This document shows positions 33,338 to 42,900 of a DNA stretch of 64,000 bases, in pieces. The stretch spans positions 4,386,499 through 4,450,498 of the forward strand of contig OY969905.1 in the NCBI GenBank assembly GCA_963704455.1, read 5' to 3'. The DNA is from DASTCZ01 sp963704455 (GTDB lineage Bacteria > Acidobacteriota > Terriglobia > Acidiferrales > UBA7541). The position numbers and the translations under genes are program-made. The notes under the pieces are model-generated. The model did not search any database and was not told where the DNA came from. It saw nothing but the letters and a program-made list of their open reading frames with translations. Every line of letters begins with the position of its first letter. Within the stretch, counting starts at the first letter, position 1.

Positions 33338-34833
33338 TTCTTTGGCTCCTTCATAAACTTATCAAAACTCATATGAACGACACGGCTGGACGAGTCGTAG
33401 AAGTAGACAGTTCTATTCCCTGATCCCACTACAATGCTTATCGTATTGGCTATCACCTCTGTATGGTCTGCGGGCGAGGGAGGTTGTTTCCATCCATGAG
33501 TTCCGGTATTCCCTTTTGGATGTATGTGCCAGGAGACCGTCGGCGTTGTAATCCTATTGCGCACATCCTGATCGGCCGCTTGTTGTGACGTGTGTAGGTG
33601 TTCCGTATTGTCGGGATTACCCTCCGGGCCTGGAATGTCTGGTGATATTACCAACTTTCCTGCCGCGTCTGTGCCCGCTAGCCCACTCTCCTCATGATAT
33701 CCGCCAAAGGAATCATTAAAATCATCCGTGGGCGAATCGCTTGCTTCAAGCGAGGCCTTGATTGCCTCCTTCACTTCTTGCGGGATCTCATTCGCCAAAT
33801 CCTGTGCCGACTTTTGCTTTTGCTGCTTTGCCGCTGCCTCTGCATCCTCATCTGCCTTGCATTCCCCATTGTTATTGGTACACCAATTGACGTAATCAAG
33901 ACCAGCTTGGTAATCCGCATCCGATCGCTCGGAGTCTGCAGGGTCGCCACCTTCGAATTCATCGACTGGGTGCAGTTTGTTAGGAGCGTGCCCCGTGGGA
34001 TCGACGGAATTGATCGGGTTGTTTGCGACATAGGAATACAGATTGAACGTCTGCGGATCGGCGGCGACCATGTACTTCGAGTCGTCGGCGGAGATGAAGC
34101 GGCCGTAGTTGGAGGTGTAGAACCGGGCCGTGAAATCATCCAACCCACTTTCGCTGTCGCGTTCCTTGCCGGTGAATTTGTAGTTGTTGCCGCTGGATGA
34201 GGAGTAAGAGCGCTCGCCGCCGAAGGGATAGAAGTCGGAGTCATCAAGAACCGTACCTGATGAATTTGTGACGACGCGCGAGGAGCCGAGGTTATCTGCG
34301 ACATAGTAATTCACGGTGCTGGTGGAAAGATCCAACATGGCGATGCGCGCCCCACCGAGGAAAATGTATTCCGCAGTGAGGTTGCCGCTGGCGTCGGATT
34401 CGGAGAGCGGATCCGTGCCGACCCCGTACCAATAGAGCTTGCCGCTGGATTTCTTGACACGATCTCCGTCGCCGTCATAGGTGTACGTGACGCCCGCAGC
34501 GGAGGTGAGTTCGCCCTCGGCATTGAAGGTGTAGCTGTTTACGGGGTCGGCGGTCATGTTCCCGGCGGCGTCATAGGCGAAGCCGTCAGAAGAAATGAGT
34601 TGATTCTTCCCGGTCACAGCGACGCTTAGTGTGTAAGCGGAGCCCTGCGTGACCGAAGCGCTCAGAAGGTTGGCCCAAGTGTCGTAGCCGAAGGAAAGAC
34701 CCCAGGCGTAGGTGCCTGTAGCGGCTTGCGTCTTTGCGGTGATGACACGGTTCAACTCGTCGTAGGTGAACGATTGGCTTCGTGCGGTGTTGATGTTGTT
34801 GGTGATGGAGGTCACGTTGCCGTAGAGCGTCAA
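33334..34833 (-). CDS. Rhs fragment B: scaffold I end with JAMM-like tip
   Basis: 499 codons. rhs homology starts at GNVTSITNNINTARSQSF, a few codons after a TTG that opens the frame, and follows the complete gene closely to NNPINSVDPTGHAP. The ~220-residue tip has a charged coiled-coil-like stretch (DEDAEAAAKQQKQKSAQDLA) and then HEESGLAG, WHIHPKG and PPSPADH. These are the Glu, HxH and SxxD elements of a JAMM/JAB metal site, as in deubiquitinase-like and RadC-like domains found as toxin tips in other bacteria. No signal sequence; expression is doubtful. The partner gene follows with a 4-bp overlap. Confidence 0.82.
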   Translation of the reverse strand: MTLYGNVTSITNNINTARSQSFTYDELNRVITAKTQAATGTYAWGLSFGYDTWANLLSASVTQGSAYTLSVAVTGKNQLISSDGFAYDAAGNMTADPVNSYTFNAEGELTSAAGVTYTYDGDGDRVKKSSGKLYWYGVGTDPLSESDASGNLTAEYIFLGGARIAMLDLSTSTVNYYVADNLGSSRVVTNSSGTVLDDSDFYPFGGERSYSSSSGNNYKFTGKERDSESGLDDFTARFYTSNYGRFISADDSKYMVAADPQTFNLYSYVANNPINSVDPTGHAPNKLHPVDEFEGGDPADSERSDADYQAGLDYVNWCTNNNGECKADEDAEAAAKQQKQKSAQDLANEIPQEVKEAIKASLEASDSPTDDFNDSFGGYHEESGLAGTDAAGKLVISPDIPGPEGNPDNTEHLHTSQQAADQDVRNRITTPTVSWHIHPKGNTGTHGWKQPPSPADHTEVIANTISIVVGSGNRTVYFYDSSSRVVHMSFDKFMKEPKK

Positions 34834-34850
34834 GGAGCGAAGTCGACTAC

Positions 34851-34880
34851 CGCACCCTTTCGCTTCGCGGAAAGGATGCG
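34851..34880. repeat. Hairpin at the 5' break of fragment B
   Basis: Arms CGCACCCTTTC / GAAAGGATGCG (one mismatch), beginning ~30 bp after rhs homology ends. The same arms occur at 36371-36399. Confidence 0.7.
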
Positions 34881-34922
34881 TCGCCCACGAACAAAAGCGC
34901 GGCCACCTGTCCAGTCGATATA

Positions 34923-35582
34923 TTACCTGTGCTCAACTTGCCCCGAGGCTGCTTGGATCAGCGAAGTAACTTGGACCATCCATTTGGCGACAGCGGGAAG
35001 CGTTGCATTAGACGAGGCGGGTTTTCCGCCGTCGTTGATAGTCAGATGGAGACTGCCTGTTCCCGTGTCTTCCCACAACTCATACTGCGTGGCGTCAACG
35101 AGGACTGCGTTATCGCTATCCGTCCAGGCACGCAACTCATAAAGCTTATCTATGGCGAGCCTTAGATCGTTTGGTGCCGAATCTATCGTCTTCACCGTAA
35201 CGCGTATTTGGCGAGCAACTGCTTCGACACCGGCCGAACGGTCTTGGGAGAGGATCCGGTCAATTTGAGACGAAATAGTTCCCTGAGTCTGGTCAACTTG
35301 GTAATAGATAGCCTGAACCGCCCCGTGCGGCTTCTCACGAATAACAACTTCCCACTCGGAGCTGAACGGCGGTATTACACGGAAAACAATAAGTCGGCGT
35401 TCGCTTTGGAGATCAAAATCCTCGTGAGGAAGGATGCGGTCAGTTACGCAGCCGATGAAATGCCAACCATCGCACTCCGGCCCATTCTGAATTGAGCCCC
35501 CCTCGCTAGGCGGGGATGCGACACCCAAGCTTAGGATGACACCCAAAGTCAGGAGAACAGTGTAGAAGTATCTGGATTTCAT
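34923..35582 (-). CDS. Secreted protein of unknown function between Rhs cassettes
   Basis: 219 residues from ATG 35582 with GGAGG upstream. The open frame continues another 650 bp upstream through the extragenic repeat, but that part is not a plausible protein. Signal peptide FYTVLLTLGVILSLGVASP. The mature part has a Cys pair (PECDGWHFIGCVTDR), a central helical region (ISSQIDRILSQDRSAGVEAV) and a beta-rich end. It may be an orphan partner whose rhs tip was lost, since it sits where a partner gene would; alternatively an unrelated passenger. Confidence 0.6.
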   Translation of the reverse strand: MKSRYFYTVLLTLGVILSLGVASPPSEGGSIQNGPECDGWHFIGCVTDRILPHEDFDLQSERRLIVFRVIPPFSSEWEVVIREKPHGAVQAIYYQVDQTQGTISSQIDRILSQDRSAGVEAVARQIRVTVKTIDSAPNDLRLAIDKLYELRAWTDSDNAVLVDATQYELWEDTGTGSLHLTINDGGKPASSNATLPAVAKWMVQVTSLIQAASGQVEHR

Positions 35583-35831
35583 TGGACGTCCTCCGCGTAA
35601 TCCGTCAATGGCCACATGGTTTTGTCCAATCCATGTTTGGCCGCAGCATGGTCCACCCGGCCTCGACCCCCCAGTCGAGCCGCGGGGGGCCTTATTGATC
35701 TCCCCCTTTTTGAGATCAGTAAGACCCCTCGCCCCTACCTTGAAGGCAGCGGACCTCCCTACAAAAACCACCGGGACGCAAAAAGAATGTGTTCGGACAA
35801 ATACTGTCGCGATGTGTCGGAAAAAAAGCGC
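35583..35831. other. Spacer between secreted gene and repeat copy 2
   Basis: No gene seen. It contains the ribosome-binding site of the 35582 gene and a G/C-rich stretch without clear repeats. Confidence 0.3.
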
Positions 35832-36334
35832 CCATTTCTGGAACGCTATCATTCTAAAGGAGTTAGACAGGGGGGATTTCCACGAGGTCTGGATTTGATT
35901 GAATCTAAAGGGTTTAGACAGGGGGGAATTTGTGTATGGTTTTGCTGACAGTGTTGAGAACAAAGGAGTTAGCAGGGGCGCGGGAGGGGCGCAGTGGGAT
36001 CGTGTCCCCCTGCCGTCCACGGTGGCGTCTCGGGGAACAGCGCTTGGCCGGAGCCCGACGGTACAAGACCCCTCCCCCCTACCCTTTTTTCTTAAGTGGT
36101 AGAAAACACTGGTAGTTACGGGCGGAGGGGGTTGGTAAGTGATAGAAAACACAGGGGGCTTTTTAGGGCGTTTTAGTGCAAATCTCGTAAGTGATACATA
36201 ATACAGGTATTTAGGAGAATTGAGCGGCGAGTTCATGGGACATGTTATAACAAGAGTAATCAGATGTCAAGAGAATTATTTAGGAATTATGGGAAGATTT
36301 GTTACGAAACCTATTCGAATGAGTGTTCGAATGG
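35832..36334 (-). repeat. Promoter-bearing extragenic repeat, copy 2 (intact, inverted)
   Basis: Inverse copy of the element at 6980-8970, here without IS. It holds the double ATTCGAA word, the empty IS target, the promoter, an ATG at 36236 five bases from the -10 box, two copies of the 'TTTTCTA(T/C)CACTTA' word, a different middle, and three AAAGG-centred words spaced 54 and 53 bp (35962, 35908, 35855). The conserved 5' part (~210 bp) and 3' part (~150 bp) flank a replaced centre. Confidence 0.75.
36242..36270 (-). promoter_or_regulatory. Sigma70-type promoter inside repeat copy 2
   Basis: TTGACA at 36270-36265, 17-bp spacer, TAACAT at 36247-36242 (minus strand). Identical boxes and spacing to copy 1 at 8493-8521. 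Confidence 0.75.
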
Positions 36335-36370
36335 GCGGATCGAGCTAGAGCGATCCATAGAGTCAACTGC

Positions 36371-36399
36371 CGCACCCTTTCACAAACCGAAAGGATGCG
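36371..36399. repeat. CGCACCCTTT hairpin next to repeat copy 2
   Basis: Arms CGCACCCTTTC / GAAAGGATGCG around a 7-base loop, 37 bp from the end of the large repeat. Same arms as 34851-34880. Confidence 0.7.
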
Positions 36400-36470
36400 C
36401 CACCCGCCCGTTGGTGCTGCGACGCTTAGGTCTTCCGTCCAAGGCATTGGTAGTTTCGCATCTGCCAAGT

Positions 36471-36935
36471 CTATTTGGAAGAAAGAGCCGACAACGTCAT
36501 TGGATCAGGCCCGCCTGTCCCGTCATCGTCCCAAGAGAACTCGACATTTGCGCCCGCTATATATACGAAGGAGTTCCATTCATCCATGAAGAACCGATAC
36601 GCAGTAGCGTCTGGCGTGAGACGTGAAAGCATGGGCTTGACCATTCCAGCTTGTCCAACTTTCACAAGATCGCCGTCAACGCTTAGAGGCCTGCCGTCTA
36701 GGACGAAAGGGTACTTTGGATCGGGAGGCTCGATACAAAACAGAAGTAATCCGGTTACGCTTAACCGTCCCGAGCGGTAGAGATTCTTGTTTGGGCTTGT
36801 TGGAGTTCCCACACCAACGAGCAAATTCATGCCCAATTGGGCTGTTCGAGTCACATAGTCTACAGTTACGCTAGCAATCTCACAGTCGTGGAATCCTTCT
36901 GGCAACTTTCTGTAGAGTTTTTCAAAGGTCGTCAT
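36471..36935 (-). CDS. Candidate immunity protein of the complete Rhs
   Basis: 154 residues, soluble, no signal peptide, starting 29 bp after the rhs stop on the same strand. The sequence (KLPEGFHDCEIASVTVDYVT; RSGRLSVTGLLLFCIEPPD; WNSFVYIAGANVEFSWDDD) suggests an all-beta or alpha/beta fold with many acidic residues at the C-terminus. Position, size and cytoplasmic location are those of the immunity gene of a polymorphic toxin. I do not recognise a named immunity family, so the role is inferred from context. Confidence 0.65.
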   Translation of the reverse strand: MTTFEKLYRKLPEGFHDCEIASVTVDYVTRTAQLGMNLLVGVGTPTSPNKNLYRSGRLSVTGLLLFCIEPPDPKYPFVLDGRPLSVDGDLVKVGQAGMVKPMLSRLTPDATAYRFFMDEWNSFVYIAGANVEFSWDDDGTGGPDPMTLSALSSK

Positions 36936-36964
36936 ATTGCACCGAATCCTTCGCCCTCCGCCCG

Positions 36965-39900
36965 TTAGAATAACAATGCTGGGGCAAGCGCAGCTCCGAC
37001 AAGAGGAGGAATAATAACCGCCGCAGCTACATATAGTAGCGCAACAACGCCAACAGCGGTCACTATTGGATGCCTCTGAGCAAAACTGGGACCCTTTATT
37101 CTGTCTCCAGGTTCGTAGTGTTCTTTGTCTTTTTGTCCACCTGGTGGAACGTTATGCCAGTGATCCTTTCCTATAAAGCCCGGCTCCCCCGGTTTACCAG
37201 GATGCCAATCAACCTTATCTCCCGTCTTGTCATTAACAAAACGCTGGTCGTCAGGAGACTTGTGTGTGTCGTCTGGACGCCAGTCGGGGCCCAGCTTTGT
37301 AGGATCATCCGGAAACGGCTGACTTGGATCCCATGAAGGCTTCTTACTTGGGTCGGGGGGCGGGGGAGCTTGCTGGGGATCCGCACACGGGCCTGAGCAA
37401 TTCTCGTCGGCTTGATCGTTGGCGGGCGCAGTCGTGTCCGGGGTCACATCGTTGGACGTCGTGGGCGGAGAGATTGGGTCCCCGCTCATTTCCTCGGCGA
37501 CGACGCTCGCGTCTGAGCCCGAATTGGTTTGATCTGGGCCGGGGTCGGCTGAACCGACAGAGGAATCGCCGGTATCACCGTCGGCGATGCCTCCGCCTTG
37601 CATTTCTTTGAATCTGTTTGCCCACTTCTCAGAGTGCCCAGTGGGATCAACAGCGTTGATGGGGTTGTTGGAGACGTAGGAGTACAAGTTAAACGTCTGC
37701 GGATCGGCGGCTTTCATGTATTTCGAGTCGTCGGCGGAGATGAAGCGGCCGTAGTTGGAGGTGTAGAAGCGGGCGGCGAAGTCGTCGAGTCCCGATTCGG
37801 TGTCGCGTTCCTTCGATGTGAATTTGTAGTTGTTGCCGCTCGATGACAGATAGGCGCGCTCGCCGCCGAAGGGATAGAAGTCGGAGTCGTCAAGAACGGT
37901 GCCGCTTGAATTCGTAACGACGCGGGAGGAGCCGAGGTGGTCCTGGATGTAGTAATTCACCGCGCCGCTGGAAAGAGTGAGCATCGCGATGCGCGCGCCG
38001 CCCATGAAAATGTATTCCTCGCTGATGTTGCCGCTGGCGTCGGATTCCGAGAGCGGGTCCGTGCCGACTCCATACCAGTAAAGCTTGAAAGGTGCGCCGC
38101 TCGATGCCTTCTGCACGCGGTCGCCGTCGCCGTCATACGTGTACGTGACGCCCGCGGCGGAGGTGAGTTCGCCTTCGGCGTTGAACGTGTAACTGTTCAC
38201 AGGGTCGGCGGTCATGTTCCCAGCGGAGTCGTAGGAGAAGCCGGTGCTTGAGATCTGATTATTCCCGTTCGAGGTGACGCTGAACGAGTAGGCAGAGCCC
38301 TGCGTGACCGAGGCGGAAAGCAGGTTGGCCCAGGGATCGTAAGTGAACGCAAGGCCCCAGGCGTAAGTGCCGGAGGTGGCTTGCGTCTTCGCGGCAATGA
38401 CACGGTTCAACTCGTCGTAGGTGAACGACTGGCTGCGGGCGGTGTTGATGTTGTTGGTGATGCTTGTCACGTTGCCGTTGTCCGCCGCGCCGTAGCTGAA
38501 ATTGTAAGTGAAGTCGAGCACGTTGCCGGTTGCGGAATCGGTGCACGAACTGGGCGCGGCGCCGCTGCTTTTCACTGAGATGCGGCAGGGCTGGAGACGG
38601 TTGTTGTAAAACGCCGTGAAGATGAGGTTCGAGCCGCTTTCCTGCAAAGATGAGAGATGGCCGGGCGCGGCGTAGTGGGCGTTCGAGGCGTAGGTGATGC
38701 TGTTCGAGACGTCGGAGGCCGAAGTGGTTTGATCGGCGGCGTTGTAGGTGTAAGACACGGTGCGGCCGGAGGGATAGGTAATCGAGGTCACGCCTCCGTG
38801 CAAATTATAGGCGTAGGAGGTGGATTTGGTCACGCCATTGGTGCTGCGGCGCTCGGTGATCACGTGGCCGCGTGAGTCGTAGCTCCAGGCTTCCCAGCCC
38901 GCGGCGTCGCACATGGCGGTGCGGCGGCCGGTGGGGTTGGATGGCGTGAGCGTGGGAGAGCAGCCCGAGATGGTCGTACCGTCATAAGCGATGGTTACCG
39001 ATGGTGTGGTGCCGTCGCTGAATGTTTTTGTGAGGACGCGATGGAGAGCGTCGTAAGTGAGCGTGGTAGTGACGGTGTGGCCGCCGGTTTGATTCGGCTT
39101 GGGCGCGGTCTTGGTCAAGACATTTCCGTCGGCGTCATAGGTATAGCTGATATGGCCGGACTCCGGGTTCCAAGAGTCGGTCATGCGGCCCAAGGAATCA
39201 TAGGCGAACCGGCGGATGCGCCAGGCACTGGATGAGTCATTGCTTTGAGAACTGGAACAACCAGTTTGGCCCGTGGAGTTGCCGTGCTGCTCGACACAGG
39301 TGAGGTTGTTCAGAACGTCGTAGAAGTAGAGGGTGACAGCGGGCGCCGAGAGCGAGAGCGGGACGTTGTTTGCGCTGCCGTCGAGCACCGAGTCAAATGC
39401 ATTGCCCGAGAAGGAGGGCGAAGAGAACGCTGAGGGATAGTTTGTTGAGGAGCCAACGGTGAGCGATGGTTCCGAGCCTTGCGTCTTTTCGGTCAGATTC
39501 ACGGCGTTGCCCGATGCCGACGCGGTCACCGCGATGGAATTGTTGGCATTGATCGCAGAGGCGAGACCTGACGCGACCGACGACGCGGTGCTGCTACTTC
39601 CGTAAGTGGTTGAGACCTGCACCCCACCGACGTTGACCCACACCGTGCCCGTGTCGGGCGTGCCACTCGATCCGCCCGTGAGCGTGCTGCCCGAGGTCGA
39701 AGTGTCAAAGGAAGGCCCGCCAAAATCCGGCACATCGTTGGTCCAGGAAGTGGCTGAAAGCGAATAGTCGGTTGAAGAGCCGATGGTCTTCGCGGTGAGC
39801 GTGACAACGCCATTGGACGCTGTCGCAGTCACGTAAGCGTTCGAGTCGTTGTTGATCGCAGTTGCCAGCGCGCTAGCGATAGTGGCGAGCGTGCTGTGCT

Positions 39901-42900
39901 GCCCATAGGATGTCGTGTCATTGTGCCCGTTCACTGTGATTTCCACGACGCCCGTGTCCCAAATAACCTGATTATTGTCGTTGAACGCCGCCTGTTCACT
40001 TCCACTGATTGTGACGGTGCCGACGGCGGAGGCGCCTCCAGCCCCTGTTTGCTCCGACCCGGAAATCATGATGTAGCCGTTGGATGCGGAGACTCCGCTG
40101 CCGCTCGGCGGCGCGCCGGGTTCGTCCACTTCAATGAGACGACCGAGGCCATCCGTATAAGACTTGCGCTGCTTGCCAGCCTGATCGGTGACGGTGACCG
40201 TGTTGCCCGAGTAAGTAGTCGTGACGTTGTTCGACGAAGAGCTTCCATCCGGGGGGATGAGCATTGTTGTGCGGCCAAAGCGGTCGTAAACAGTTGAGGA
40301 GGTGCCGTCGGTGGTTGCAGAGGAGCTGCGGTGAGGATTCGATCCCGTTGAAACTCGGCCGACAGCATCATAGACCGCATCCACGTAGTCCGTCCCATCG
40401 GGGTCGGATGTGAGCTGCGTCTGGATGACGCGGCCGAGACCGTCAATGATGGCGGCATTCGTGAGATTGGTGGCCGAATCAATCGCGGAGGTCGCGCTGA
40501 CACTGATGCGCGAACTCGGGCTTGGAGACGATGGCTCAGTAAAAGTGAAGCTGGTTGTCCCACCGTCACCGTGGGTGACGGTGGCGGGGCGACCGAGACC
40601 ATCGAATGTGTACTTCGCATAATCGGAGACGGGTGAAGAGGAGCTCGGTGTGTAGGAATTCGAGCACGACCCCGGGGATGGCGCGTTCTGGCCGCAGACG
40701 GCAGCAGTAAGCCCCGTGTACCAGTAATACTGCTTGCCTTCGACGTGGGAGATGCCGTTTGTCGTCGGCGACACCACAGACGTCAATGACAGGAATGAGT
40801 TTCGGTTCGTGCCGTCGACGAAATTGTCTGTGTAGCTGAGCGTGTAGGTGTGCGCGCCTGGGTCGGTCGTCTGCACGAGCTCGCCGAGGTCGTTGTAATT
40901 GTTGGTGGTCGTGAGCCAGGAGCTATTCGAGGTCAGCAATCTGCTTATTACCGTTGGATTTCCACGCGGCAGCGTTGAGGAAGAGGAGTAATTCGTGTAG
41001 TCATGCAGCAGAGCCGCACCGCTGGTGGAAGTCAGCGACGTCGAATCGTAAGTTATGTTTGTCTGCGCCGCCACGTTTCCGGAACCATCTTTCACTGTCT
41101 TCGATGTCACAAGCGTCCACATGTGCGCGTTGAGGTAAGTGGAATTCGTCTGGTGGAGATATGTGAAATCAGTCTTGCCGAGTAAAGCGCCCGGTGTGCC
41201 GGTTCCAAAATCGTATTCGCGGGTTTCCGTCGGGATAGCCCGGCATTCCGTGAATGTGTTCGTATTAGGGGTATTGTCGATTTGGGTGCCCGCTGGGAAG
41301 ATGTTGTAGGAATAGCAATCGTTGAAATCCGTCTCCGTTTTGGTCACTTGATTTGTGTCCAGCAGCGTCGTGGTTGTACGGTACACACGCGGGTTCCGCG
41401 TGGTGAAGTCCAGATACACCGGATAGTTACCGTAAGAGTCTACTTGCGGTTGATTAATCGTCACGGGCGCGTAATCGGTGGCCCAATCAGTGTGCACCTC
41501 TTTGAGCTTGTTAGAAGCCCCCTGGTAATAAACTACATCGGATTCGGTGGGCCTTTGATCGGCTCCGCCTCCGCCGAAGGTATGAACTTCCTGATTTCCC
41601 AGCGGGTCGGTGACGGTCGTCGATTGCGTAAGATTTGGGCTTCCGGCGTACGAGTAGGTCCACGTGTTCACGTTTACTCCATCTTCGCTGACGTCTCGTT
41701 CAGTGATTACCCGCGCATCCAAATAAATTTGAAAACCTACTTTCGTGGAGCCAGGAGGCTCCAATGGCCCCAAGTCGCGCTGTGCCAAAGTCCCCCACTT
41801 GTATTTGATCCAGCCTCCTGTCGGCAGGGTGATCTGTGTAATCTCACCATAAGGATTGGTTTGGCTGGGATTGTTGGGGTCCTGGTAGGAAAACGTGTAG
41901 CTTAGCCCGTTCGCCAGGGTGATTTGTGAGATCACCTGCAAGGGGACAGAGCCCGCATAATTAGCGAAATCGCAGGCTGTTTGGAGGCCGCAGGTTGAAG
42001 TCGGGAATGAGGACTGGACGTTTAAGGATGTATAGCTCACCGTGATCGTCTGTGTGTGGCCGTTTGAGTCAGTGTAGGTGTAAGTGTCGGTACAATTATA
42101 GTTCGGCTGGAGGATAGCACATTGGCCTGTTTGGCTCGCGAAGGTGAGTCCTGGCAACACGCAGCACGAATTTCCGTTGGTGTCTACGTTCCCCGAGTTG
42201 GCCACTACTCCGTTGAAGGAACGGATCACCCCTCCCCAAAGATTCGAGTAAGTCTGGTTGGTAATATCGAGCTGCCAGTGACCGGAATCGGATTCCGCTA
42301 CTGCGTTCATTGGTAATGACGACCAACCGTCGGGGCAAGAATTCACATACTGATAGGTGGTGTATATGGCCCGGTCGGGGACTTGGTGCCTTGCTCCGGT
42401 CTCGTCAATGACGATGTAATTGCTGCGGATTACCTTGATGGTCGCAGGATCGTACTCAAACCCGTTAAAGAACGGGCTGCATGTCCATATATTCTCGTTC
42501 CAGTCATAATTGGCCGCTCCCGTCCCATCCGAATACGGATGCCAACCGGTGGGGCTTTGAGTGCTGTTGTAGAAGGGACCCCAGGAATAGACTGCGGTGC
42601 TTGGTGACATTTGTGGGTACGGGTAATAATGTCGGGTGACGGCCCAAAACTTACTGTCGTATTGAAATCCGGTTGCGACAGTGGCGTTGCGGTCTTTAAT
42701 GGTTTGGAGCGGGATACGGATGATTAAGCCGCCGTTCGCAAGATTCACCGAGTCAATTTTCGAGGAGATGAAAGACCCATAGTCCGGCAGACCCGTGTCG
42801 TTGCTGTTAGTCAGATAGCCGGGATATTGGGCGTGAGCGACGGATGCAAACCCCAAAAAGGCAAGACCGAGAATGACTGTGGTAAGAAGGCGGCGTGTAT

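Noticed and set aside
6980..36334. The two large inverted repeats as ends of one composite transposon
   Set aside because: The interval holds ordinary chromosomal genes and no matching transposase for such ends; the IS lies inside one copy and has its own duplication.
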